Shown: positions 22,688-34,500 of the stretch, in pieces
How the letters are laid out: each line of letters opens with the position of its first letter
How positions within the stretch are numbered: the stretch's first letter is position 1
Assembly: GCA_012932295.1 (NCBI GenBank)
Contig: JAAONU010000006.1
Location: 17,190,904 to 17,254,903, forward strand
From: Cyclina sinensis
Taxonomy: Eukaryota > Mollusca > Bivalvia > Venerida > Veneridae
Length of the DNA: 64,000 nucleotides
Direction of reading: 5' to 3'
Notes under the pieces: generated by a model
What the model saw: only the letters and a program-made list of their open reading frames with translations
The model's database searches: none
What the model was told of the DNA's origin: nothing
Program-made: the position numbers and the translations under genes

Positions 22688-25600
22688 TAATTTTACAGAT
22701 GACCATCAGGCTTTCAAGGTCAAGGAATTTAAGTTATTGGCAAATGAGTTCTTTTTTATTGAAAGGTTTTACTGTAGTTGTGTTTGCAACCTTAAAAGTG
22801 TTTTAGTTTTTTTTTGTCTGTTCTTAGTGCTTCATAGGAAGAATGGTTTGTTAAAACTCTGGCCTATATTACTGATTGTTTGAAGACTTTGAAGATTTAC
22901 AAGTTTACAGTTTTACAAAGAAATGTATTTAAAGATCAGTTCTATGCATTAACATACACATAGCCTTAGTATATTTCTGAAGAGATCAAAATTATCATAT
23001 AGAATAAAAAAAGAAATCACCATCTTGTTTCTTTTCCTGAATTGAACCTGGACAGTGAGGTTATATATCATGTTGCATCAGTCAAAGAAACTTTTTATGT
23101 TTCTCTTTTCTTCAGTTGACAATTATAAGCTCACCTGACCACTAAGGCATGAAGTCTTGCCTTAATGAACAGTTTACCAACAGATATACATGTAGAGCTA
23201 GGACATTTGGCATGAAGCTTTATCTTAAGGATAACTACTATATAAAATTATGCTGAAATTTCCTTTAAATTACTAATCAATTTTGTTACAGAAATTAAAT
23301 TTTTTACCGGGGTCTGTAGTTTTAGATAGTTTCACATGTGTTTGAATATTTATAAAACATATTTAAGAACCCTCCAAGTAGCTTAATCTTGTGGTCCTTT
23401 GTCAAGATTGCTGAAATATTACCTATTCATGCTGTGGGATTACACAAGGAAAATCTTTGAATTCTCTTGGAATGTAGCATGGGCTAATAGACCTCACATC
23501 TGTGAGACAGTGTCCTCAGTGTTGGGAAGATAATCTAACAAGAAAGATACAAGTTCAGGGTCTCAGAGGTCAAATTTAAAGTTAAGCAAAAAAACTGGTG
23601 GAATGTTTCTAAATATGCATTAAGTTCTCTTGTGAACTGGTCACATGCACTGACTGTGGTTATACTGTGTTTTACTTCTCTGGTTACTCCCTTATCAAGT
23701 TGACCCATGTGTTTAAAGCATATCATTAAACAAAAATCTTAAATAGTGCTTCAGTTTGTTTTGTTTCTTGGCATGTTGTTTTATAAATAAACTAAAATTG
23801 TCACAAGGGTTCTCACCTTATGCTCAGTGGTTCTAATAAGTAAACAAACAATGCCATTCCTGATTTAGCTATCATGTACTGGGTACTTAAGACAAATCAT
23901 GAAATAGAACAAGGGCATTGAACATTTACCTTAACAGAATAAGATATGCCATTCAACATATCGGAGGATTTTTGCCACACTTCACTAATGTTACCAACAC
24001 TCGTGTTAGAACTCATTTCTTGAAAATCACTAAAACCTCAAAACATTAGTAACACAACCACAAACTGTTAGGTAAAATATGTTAGTATGTCACAAAATCC
24101 ATACAAGTCAATGATAGATGCATCACCAGTGTGTGAAACAACTTTGTTAAACAAGAGATGTCAGCTTTGATTGAATTTAACATTTAATCAGATTTAGATA
24201 AAGATATTTTGCTTCTCATCTGGTCTAATATATTGTCAGAGTTGGAGCCTAAACTGGAACAAAAAGCGATATCAGTCACTGATATTATGTGCAAAACTTT
24301 AATAAACAGTTCCTGAGGATCACCCCATTGTTCAAGGATAATGTTACCTAAAATGAAAAAATCCTAACATCTGCACTACGTGAAAGTGCTTATTCCTGAA
24401 GACCCTACTGATTTATTGGCATGCATGCATTAGTTGTATCAACAGAACTATAGTAATATACTACAAATTCGCATGCAAGGTAGTTTTGCTAGTCCACAGT
24501 TGATCATTTTACGAGGCATAGTACAACATATATGTTTGTTATTGTTTTTGTATAAACTTTATACAAATAACAGACTTGATTGGCACAGTAACCAGTCTCT
24601 TTAATAACACGATTAACACCTCAACCAAATAGCCAGTAATTCGGTGGCAGGCCAGAGTGCTATAATTGTATGCAATGCAATTTTTTCTCAAAGAAAAACC
24701 ACTTTCAAAAAGTAGGTCAGAATGAAAGTCCTGAATAAATACTTTTTTGTCCATTTTGAAACTGTAATTATTAGAGTAAGCTAGCCCTCCAGTCTGAGTA
24801 CAAGAAACTTGTTTTTGCATCCATCTGATATGGACGTTTCTCCAGGAAATCACTAGTTTCATTTCAAAACCTAATGCACAAGGTTCTTTATCTTGTGGTG
24901 TTAATCATGAATACTTCTAGCACAACACAACCTGTTAAGATGTTAACACTGACATATGCCAAGCTTTTTTGTTTCTTGAAAACAGGGGTACAACAAGATT
25001 CAGAGAAATACAGGCAACCAGCATCTTAAAACCCTGACACAAAAGATATCTCTGATCATGTCCAGTTAAGAATGTGTATTTTACAACAAAATAAAAAACA
25101 CTGCATATAATCAGATTACCGATAAGGGAAAAATATATGACCCCTTCATGATGGAAACTGTTTATTTCCCGAGACTGAGGCACTTGCTACTAAACTGATA
25201 GTGGCTAACTAAGAGTAAAGACTAGTTCTAATCATCTGGTCCAAGATCCTAAGTCTGTTTACTGGAAGCAGCAGATATGCCATGAGCCACCTGACTTTGA
25301 CCTTTAATTTACATGTACCTGGCATCTTCTTGGAATCAAATACACCTACATAATAATGCCCTCATACACACAAAATGTAACTTCAAAAAGCTTACTTTTT
25401 ACCAGAAGTAAACATTTCATTGACATTTTCAGGAACTCTAATTTAGTAGAACAAAACCTATTTGTGCTATGTCTAAGGTAAACAACATACTGGTATTTCT
25501 AACATGAACATTATTGTGTTTTCCCTAATTATGCACAACTAAAGATATTATGTACTACCAAAATTATGTGGGGTTCTAAGGTATACAACAAACTGATCAG

Positions 25601-26825
25601 TCGTGCACAGTTCTGATGGCTAAGATGCACCGACAAGATTTGAAGGTGGTTGATGATTTTCATGTTTTTCTCAAGTCATCGGAATGGCCAAGATTTTGCC
25701 ACTCACCCTCGAAGCTTATGTGATGAAAACTGGCAAGCCGACAAGCAAAACACATTTTTTTCCTCCACTGTACGAATATTTCTATACCTTAAGCACTTGA
25801 AATAAAAGCACCAGAAATTATATTCTTCTGGATAAAATCGATGTTTTTATCTACTAGGTTACATTTTGCCAAAATAAGTTTAGGACTAGAGGTTCGAGCT
25901 CGGGACTAGAGGTGTAATATCGAATAAATAGGGTTTTACAGCACTGTTTTGGATGATTACAACATTTTTTACACACATGTGTTTCAGTTTATCATTGTAT
26001 CATTATATTTTACGAATAATCATCAGTTTACTCACTTGCAGGTGAATTATGATGACAAGTTGTTTTTTTTAATGTAGATTGAAGAAAAAGGTCAAACAGC
26101 AGTAGTCAAACGCATGCCTTATTTGTGTTGAATGAAAATGGGTCCACATGTGCATCCTAAGCACTAGAACATCTTTGGCATAAGTAAAATGAAAAAAGAT
26201 ACAAGAAGATACTGAAAAACAATACTTTTTAAGGTAGTTATGGTGTTAAGTTAAGTTTTTGTGACAAAATCCAAGTACAGAAAGGGCCATAACTCTGTCA
26301 CATGTGACCTTGACCTAAAGATTTTGGCATCATCACGATCCTTTTGTAGTAAGCAATATAATTTGAAAGTTTGATGAGGAAATGTTAAGAAATGGCGAAG
26401 TTATTGCCAACGTTAAGTTTTCGTGACGGACGGACGGACCGACGTAAAAAGTGATCCTTACGTATTGCCGTTTCTTCGAAAGGGCGACACAAAAATGATT
26501 TTGAAATGTTTCCCTCTTTAGTTGATAGACTTACAAAATCTGGTGAGTGAAGTCAATAGATACTCTAAATCTCTTGGCAAAGGTGTTACCGTGAATGTCT
26601 ACATTTTTTCATAAGATAGTTTTTTTAAACAGATCTATAAACCAAGGGCTGCTTCGTCTCACTATTTCGCCGTCTATATGAACAACTTCAAAAAAGTTTC
26701 TATCAGGTCTATAAAAGCGGTTCAACTCTTTAAACATAATGAATTAGGCTAGTTTCAGCTTTAAAGTATATAAGAGACAATTTCTATCATTGTGTTTTCC
26801 TGATTTTTAACAAATTACGTCTTGG
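22688..26825. other. Intergenic DNA after GEMIN4
   Basis: The first few hundred bases are probably GEMIN4 3' UTR. From about 23.1 to 26.2 kb I see no coding exon; short - strand frames (24539-24862, 24935-25183) match nothing I know. At 26270-26480 there is a single-unit bivalve-type repeat: GGGCCATAACTC, GAAGTTATTGCC, then GACGGACGGACGGACCGACG. From 26.6 kb the sequence passes into the left direct repeat around the Penelope-like relic. Confidence 0.5.
23003..23008 (+). terminator. Candidate poly(A) signal of GEMIN4
   Basis: AATAAA lies 316 bp beyond the GEMIN4 stop codon. It is the first canonical hexamer after the stop. Confidence 0.5.
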
Positions 26826-27396
26826 GGGGGATACACCAGTGGGGACTGTAAGTAATGTTTACATTTGGAACGAATATTCAGAAATTTGACGGTAATATGG
26901 TCGATTTTATACAAGATATCCATGAAAAACGGGTGTTTCAAAAATGTCTCCTGTCCATGCGTTCAGTTTGCAAACAGGTGAAAAGTTCGACTCATGCGTT
27001 CATATTGAAAATTTACTAAAATAGTATTTATCTCCCCAAAATACGTTCCAGAAATAGTGGAGGCTTTTGGCGTATGAGAACATGTTTCAGATGAAACTTT
27101 AGGACGAAACAAATGCTCAGAACTTTGTTCACTTGTCAAAATATCGACACTTAAAGAACGATCTCACCAATGTTTGGGATTTTCTAGTGCAGCTGTGGAG
27201 AATGTTCAAAGAAGTCAACAAAACTTTGGCGAATATGAGATGACCATCGGATAAAGTAATCATAGGAAATAAGCATGGGCCATATCCTAATGTGACATAT
27301 TTATTATCAAAGAAATGCGAGACGATTTTCTTACCACAGTACCTGTTTTCCTCCTTAAAAATTGATCTATTAATGCGTTCTCCTCCTGGGATCTAT
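26826..27396. repeat. Direct repeat, left copy, next to the Penelope-like relic
   Basis: This block and 30033-30524 are similar over most of their length and in the same orientation. Shared landmarks are GTCTCCTGTCCATGCGTTCA-like text, CTCCCCAAAATACGTTCCAG and GCGTTCTCCTCCTGGGATCT. The right copy lacks about 100 bp found here. The pair may be the pseudo-LTRs typical of Penelope-like elements. Confidence 0.6.
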
Positions 27397-28599
27397 TGAC
27401 TCGGTGATAGCTGCTAAGGGAGCGTACACAGCTGCATGCAACTTAGACTCCCCTACAGGTCACGGTGTCATAGGTCAACGCCCCCACACTCGGGGTATGG
27501 CGTTCATTTGAACGTTGCGCTTTTTTGTAAAAAAAAAAAAGAAATAAGAAACACAGTACGCTAATAAGCAATACTACGAGGCTGTTTCCACAGTTAAAAA
27601 AATCGTTTCCAGGGTTATCTAGAGCTCAGAACTGCCACTCTTAATACAGTTCTTGATTTTGACTCAGAATGGTATAAAGAAACCTACAGTCAGTGGATAA
27701 AAAGACACGAAAAGTGTGTGCGTGTTGGTGGAGACTATATGACAAAATCGTGATATTTGACGTCGTATCCTGAACGTGACGTCGTGACTTGTCCCAAGTT
27801 AAACATCTATACATGTTGTTCTGTATACTTATTTGTTTTATATTTTCATATTAAAATTATGATACAAGTTTCGTTTATTTGAAACAACAAATTACAAATA
27901 TATTTAAAAATTACACGGACTTTCCGAACAGCTGTCGTATATCTACTTGGCAAAATCAACTTCAGCTTGTCAATTGTTGTAATCATTCATCATGCAAATG
28001 AAATTATACTGACATGTCGGAATATCTGCTCTTCTTCCCATGAGAAGTCATTTCTCCGTTTTAGATGTAAAATAATACATTGAAATTTCACTTAACACTC
28101 AAAGAGCGATTTTGGCTTGAAAGGAATACTTATGTAACAATTAGTGTGATTTTACTCATTTTTTGTAATTTCCGCCATCTGTCATATTTAAAATAAACGT
28201 CTGCGGAACCACTGAAAGGATAAATTTTGAATATCATAGTTGTCATGATCAATTTTAAATTAATGTATGCTACAGAGACGTTTAAGGTTTCATGGTACAT
28301 TTTTATTTTATGCAATCCAGAATGAATCAGGTATCTTATATCAAACAGTTTGCAACTACCATGGCCAGATGTCAGATGAACATGATTACATTATACTACT
28401 TATGCGGCTATGGTAAGAAATCTTGCAAAAAAGTGACCTGCCTCGCGTAGTACAGTTTGCATTACGTTGCCATGAACACTTATTAGAGACGCATTTTAAC
28501 GCTTACGCCACTTTCCTTGGTGGTCAAGAAGCAAACACATATTACTTAATATCCTTAATTTATGGAGGAGAATACCACCAAACACAAATAAAATGTTAT

Positions 28600-29960
28600 T
28601 TTTTTATTGTAATACCAACGTGTCGCCGTGAGGCTTCATCAGGGTATAAAACAATAATAATAACGGAATGACGTAACTTCCCCGTACAAAAAGCGCGGCG
28701 GCGCCAAAAGATGCAACAAACATTTGCAAAGGACGCAATAATAAAATACTGCATAACATGATAGTGACGAAGTAAGGGCTGCAGAATAAAATTATTGCAT
28801 TAAATAATAATAAGTATCGGATCATTATATATACAACGAATTCCTATACAGGGTGTATATAAAAAAGAAAAATAGGAACCAACGATAAACACTGTACTAC
28901 AACAAATTTGGAAATCGTTAAAGTCATATGGCCTTTGAATTCATGCCATCTGGATGCAGTGTCTTTAGTTTATATATCCGGTTAAACGTTTCCTTACAAA
29001 GTCGTTTCATATCATCATGTACAATATCGATAGGCATGAATGAAAAATCAGAAACAGAATGATTATTTGTATAAAAATGCCGACAGCAACATTTGATGAA
29101 TAACTGGCACAAGTTTCATCATAATTATTAATGTCAAAACGATGGCTGTTCATTCTTCTAGACACTTGTTGATTAGTCTGTTGATAGGAATCGTCCTCAG
29201 AAATAATGCATCGGTATCTCTTTGCCTGACTAAATGGTATTCCGTTTTTACATGACTTTGGATGAAACGAAGAATATTATACGTGCTGATGTATATTTCT
29301 GTTTTAACGTAAAGACTAGTTATAATGTTTAACATATCACCCTTTTTGACCTGTACATCAAGAAATGACACACGGGACAAAGAGATATGGTGCGAAAATT
29401 TAACTGACGGGTTAAAAACATGGATATCCCTCTCAATGAAATGTAGAAGTTCGTCATAAGAATGGTTCCAAATCAAAAAGATGTCATCTAGGAATCGGCA
29501 CCACAGTGCTGGTTTGATATCTCTTGAATTCAAAAAGTCTTGTTCAAACTTAACCATAAATAGTGACGCGTAGGCTGGAACCATAGGACTACCCATGGCT
29601 GTTCCCATACGTTGACGGTAATTTACATCATCAAACTGAAAACAGTTATTTTCCAGGATAAGCGACATTGTCACATGACAGTCTACTTTCATTATTTTGT
29701 TCGTTTAGAAAATATTTACAGGCATCCACACCTTCACTGTGAGGAATATTGGCGTAAAGAGAATTTACGTCTAGAGTAACTAAGTAAGAATTCTTGCTCT
29801 TAAAATTCATTGATTTTATTTTATTAATCTTTTATAGATGATGGCAAAGACTGCATTATTGGTTTAAGTCTATGATCAATGTATTTTGAAATATTCGCCG
29901 AGGCCAATCTTTGTAACATCCTTTGCAAATATTAGACTAAAATTGTGGAAAAAAATGAAG
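28600..29960 (-). pseudogene. Decayed Penelope-like retroelement (reverse transcriptase relic)
   Basis: An open frame at 29150-29692 (-) encodes reverse transcriptase motifs in Penelope order: MGTAMGSPMVPAYASLFM, CRFLDDIFLIW with both catalytic aspartates, and VSFLDVQV. Upstream on the - strand (about 29690-29810) a different frame encodes YLVTLDVNSLYANIPHSEGV, and before it KYIDHRLKPIMQSLPSSIKD then a stop. The gene is therefore broken by at least one frameshift and a stop. Downstream, 28924-29112 (-) encodes ETFNRIYKLKTLHPDGMNSK, like the C-terminal WI..LKTL.P.G.N motif of Penelope endonuclease regions. The GIY-YIG core is not recognisable. It is an inactive relic. Confidence 0.8.
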
Positions 29961-30032
29961 ATTGATTTCAATTTTTATACGGCCTTTCTGAACAGTCCTC
30001 GTACTATTAATTGCTTATAAGCAATACGTCGT

Positions 30033-30524
30033 AGGGATACAAAAGTGCGGACTAATCTGTAAGTAATGTTTAAGACATTTAGAACGAATATTGGGAAATT
30101 TGACGGTCATATGATCGATTTTATACGAGATATCCATGAAAAAAATCGGATGTTTAAAAAATGCCTCCTGTCCATGCGTTCAGTTTGCAAACAGATGAAA
30201 ACTCATGAAACGTTCGACCCACGCGTTCATATTGAAAAATTACTAAAATAGTATGTATCTCCCCAAAATACGTTCCAGAAATAGTGAGGGCTTTTGGCAT
30301 ATGAGAACATGATTTAAACGAACCTTTAGGAAATGCTCAGGGCTTTGCTTTCTTGTCAAAATATCGACACTTAAACAGCGATCTCACCTTTTTTTTTGAT
30401 TTTTGGGACATATCTTAATCTGATATATGCATTATCAAAGAAATGCGAGAGGATTTTCTTACCACGGTACCTGTTTTCCTCCTTAAAAATTGATCTATCC
30501 ATGCGTTCTCCTCCTGGGATCTAT
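30033..30524. repeat. Direct repeat, right copy, next to the Penelope-like relic
   Basis: Same orientation as 26826-27396. It includes a + strand frame (30066-30251, KFDGHMIDFIRDIHEKNR) whose peptide is partly kept in the left copy (KFDGNMVDFIQDIHEKR). A further shared segment, ACGG(A/C)CTTTC(C/T)GAACAG, lies at about 29977 and 27915. The pair may be pseudo-LTRs or part of an unrecognised element. Confidence 0.6.
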
Positions 30525-31510
30525 ACTCAATGATAAAAATCGATTTTTAGCCTGGTGCGTCAAAGGTACACAAGTTTAAGTTATCCCCCTTTTCCTTACT
30601 ACTCCATTTATTTCAGCAGTAAAAAGGGGTTTGTTTTTTTTGCACATTATACTCGAGTTTTGCTTTATGAATATAGTCGTAGCAATTACGGCTTTACAGA
30701 AATGTTTCGTTTTAAAATACCGGCTCGTTTAACAGTTATTCAAAAGTTTAATTAATATTTCTCCCATATATCACCCGTTTTCGCGCATGTTGATTTTCTT
30801 GTACTGTCATTAGAATAGATTGCCTGGAAGGCAAGAGAAATAAAAATTATATATTGTAGCCTTCACAGTATTTTTCATAATTCAAGTCCCATATTGACAA
30901 AAATATCGCAAAAGAAACTCTGGAAAATTCAATTGTGTAATTTATCAGTGGTAGATTTATGGATCTATCCTGGAGCTTTTATAATCACTATCTACATATA
31001 AATTGTAAGGGATAAATATGTGTATGAGATCTAGATTTCGGTGGTCTTTTCTTCAAGACAGGAAGGAACAGTGTTAACATGAGTTTTGTGACAAATTGAG
31101 GGGTTCATTATGTCTAAGTTTCTTGAGAGAGTAGTATTGCATTCTTTCACTATTTATTGTACAGGGAAATTTTGACAACTTGTTTTTTAATTTTCTAATT
31201 CCTTCTTGCCCCTTTTGCTTTAAGTAAATATTCTTGAACCAGAAGTCAACACTTTACATAGACTGATAGAGCTTTTGGTTTTTAAAAACCAAATTTATCC
31301 AAATGACACATGACGTCATGACAACATATTGATGATGTCATTATTTGCATGACATCATAACAAAATCATATTGTTGTCATAGTGGATTATAAGGCTGTTG
31401 AGACTGGATGGACATTATTTTCTGTTCTTTGTTTTACAGATTCTTCATTGATTTATCTATTTTGGTTCTGTTAATGTTTCATTATGGTTTATAATCTTCG
31501 CAGTATAGGA
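30525..31510. other. Intergenic DNA and ZNF451 5' flank
   Basis: No supported coding exon. The ZNF451 promoter should lie here if the candidate start at 31511 is right. AT-rich sequence without a recognisable core promoter. Confidence 0.4.
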
Positions 31511-34500
31511 ATGTCACTGATACAAAACTCAGGTAAAATATTTTAATTGTAGACATAAAAAACTTGGCACAGCCACTGACATTATTTTGATTAAAATGTA
31601 CATTTTGAGAGATAATTACTAAAAACTGTTTTCTTTTTGTAGGATGTTCTTATTTATGGCTACCAGTAGCCATAAACTTTTCCTATTCTCAGCTAGTATT
31701 AACAGAAATGCTAGACTCATTTAACACATCCTCGATCAAAATTAAAAACATTTTATATTTAAATATGAAACAACTCACTTGATACAGTTGTTTTTGGCAA
31801 ATAGTTATTCTGACGTGATAGTTTGGGATCTGTTAACAAAAATGTTGTTTTAACAGAGCTACACAAAGTGTTGGACCAAAATAAAATCTGTCAGGACAGT
31901 AAAAATACAACATTTTTGCACACAAACATCTTTTAATCATTTCTAATACACTTGGATGAGAATTTATATATTAATTTAATGGTTTGAGGAACTATCTTGT
32001 CATTAACACAGAAATAAATGTAGATCTATTCTGGTTGGATTTCAACATAGGCTTGTCAAAATGAAATGATTGGTCTGTACTCTGCAGTGGACATGTTATT
32101 ACTTAGATCTCAGAACTCCAATATCTTGGTGCAGTTTTAGATAATGATCTTTTAGCAAAAACCATTGTAAAAAAAAAAATCAGTAATGTAACTGTAGATT
32201 AACATTTTTAGACAGACAAAATCACTTTTTAAACCTGGATCTAAGGGAAATGTTATACAACAGCCTGGTGCAACTTATTGTCAGTTGACTGAGCATGAAA
32301 ATTTTGCAGAATTTTTGTCTTGGTTATATCTATGTCAATTTTGAATATTTGCCACTTGGAATCAAAAACTAGGTCATGTGGTCAATACAGAGATTTACCT
32401 TGTTACCTTGTTAACACTCCAGAGGCCAGTTGTTGTTGTTTTTTTAACATGAAAACTTGTCACAATATTTGTCTTGATGATCTCTAGGTCGAGTTTGAAT
32501 AAACTATAGTGATTATTCTATAGTTTAAACTAGGTCAAAAATAGGTCACAGGGTCAAAATACAGATTTACCTGGTTAAGATTAGAGACTACATTTTTGTT
32601 CAAATGTCATTAAAACACTCTAGATGCCTTATTTTTTGTTCAAATGTCATGAATATTCACATCAAGTTTAATTATGTGTCACCTTTAAAAAGAACCCAGG
32701 TCATGGAGTCAAAACATAGAAATGCCTTGTCCCGCTTTCTATCATAGAGCCTTTATTTATTGATTATTAGATATTTTGGTTTATAGGCATATATCATGAA
32801 CCTCTACCTTTCACTGCGGTCAAGGTCACCAAGGCTATAAATAGATTTTTCTACTTTTTCATTTATTGACATATCTTATATATTTGGTATGTAGGTACCT
32901 AAGTGCATGGACCTCTCAGGTTTGCCTTGGACAAAAAATTGTTGTTTGTCATAGTTAACCGCTCTCTTAAAGGGTACAGAAAGTCAAAAATATTGAATGT
33001 ATATTCTAAATCAACTCCTCATCTTATTTCATAACCCAAGATATAACGAATCCCTGTGATCTCCAAATACATAAATTTTGGATTTTAAAATCTAAAATTG
33101 AGGTTGTCACTTGGTTTATTGACGGTGCCATTGTTGCAAAAATACATGGCGAGAGAATGTGAGACTTAGATTTGTGATGTCATTGTGTCCATTGGAGAAT
33201 GGCAGAAGTGTACACATCGTGATTTGTAGATTTCAGTTTTCAGATTAACGCTGGTTGTCAATGGTTTTGTAATACAATATATTACGCGACTTGTACCTAA
33301 AAGTCTTGAAAAATTAAATCACAAAGCATTTTTTTCAGTATCGGTTTTTTTTGGTCTAATTAATTCTTTTATGCTTAAAGTTGATTTACAAACGTTTAAA
33401 AAAAGAAAAAAATCAAAGTTGTGATGAACTTACCTAGTGTTCCAGGGAATAAAAATCAGTGTTAGTGACTGTTATTACATTCACTTCATTCTTTACTTTT
33501 AATCCTAGGTTAAACATTTTTTCACTTAAGGAAAAAAAAACAGACCTTACTTAATCTTTCAGTTTGACATTTGCACATATATATTTCAAATAAAGTTTGA
33601 AAAATTCAGTTCTGAATCTCTAGAATAATGACATTTTATTCCTAATAAAATTTCCAAGTGTTAAAGTCCTTATAGGAGCTACAAATGCTAACAGGACGGC
33701 AATTATAACTAAGCAATTACCATAATGTGATTGCATAATAGCCGTTGACATATCCGTGTTTGGATAAGCCACTGTTAATTGTTGTTTGATCTTTGAAGAC
33801 CCGTTATACTTGGTTGGTTTCATGATTGGCCTAATTTGCCTGTCATAAAAAATTACCATGGCTTAATAATGATATGTCATTATGATATTAATTTACTGCT
33901 TTTTAACAAAGTCACCTGAATTAACTCCAATTATAATTTCTCTGAATTTAGTTATTTGCATAGTAAATCTGTAAAGTGAAAACAATTTTGGCAGAACAAA
34001 TGCGTACGATTTATTTATTTTAAAAAATACAGAATAAGCCATCAATTTATTTAGCGTATTTTTCATGCAACAAATTGCCATTCTTCTGATACTTTTACCT
34101 ATTAAGAAAAAATAACTGCGTTACAGCCTAAATGGTCACGTGACAAGATGGGGCGCTCCATCGGGCGGCCAATGATGAAAAAATTGCTAATTTTGATTAA
34201 TCATTTCTAAGTAAATGTTTATTCCATATTTGTAAAAGTTTCAAAACTTAACAATAAATGCACAAACTTTATTATGGTGTCGGTTGAATTTGTGACTTTC
34301 GTTACCCTTTAAGGTCTTTAAGAAGTCACTTTTGAACAAAACACATATTGTGTCTATTAAAAGTGGCAAAACCACAAGTTAACATGAATGTTTTTGGTCC
34401 TCATGATTGAAATACCATTCACCAGCCCCAACCAATATTCTGTTTCTTTCATGCCTTGAAAGTAATGTTTTTTTTTCTTGTTATTTACATTTTCACATGA

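Noticed and set aside
27440..27535. Possible Pol III gene (GTTCATTTGAAC palindrome followed by a T run)
   Set aside because: No A-box or cloverleaf can be formed; the palindrome is short.
33620..33859. 79-codon - strand frame with one hydrophobic segment
   Set aside because: No signal of conservation or splice context; common by chance in AT-rich DNA.
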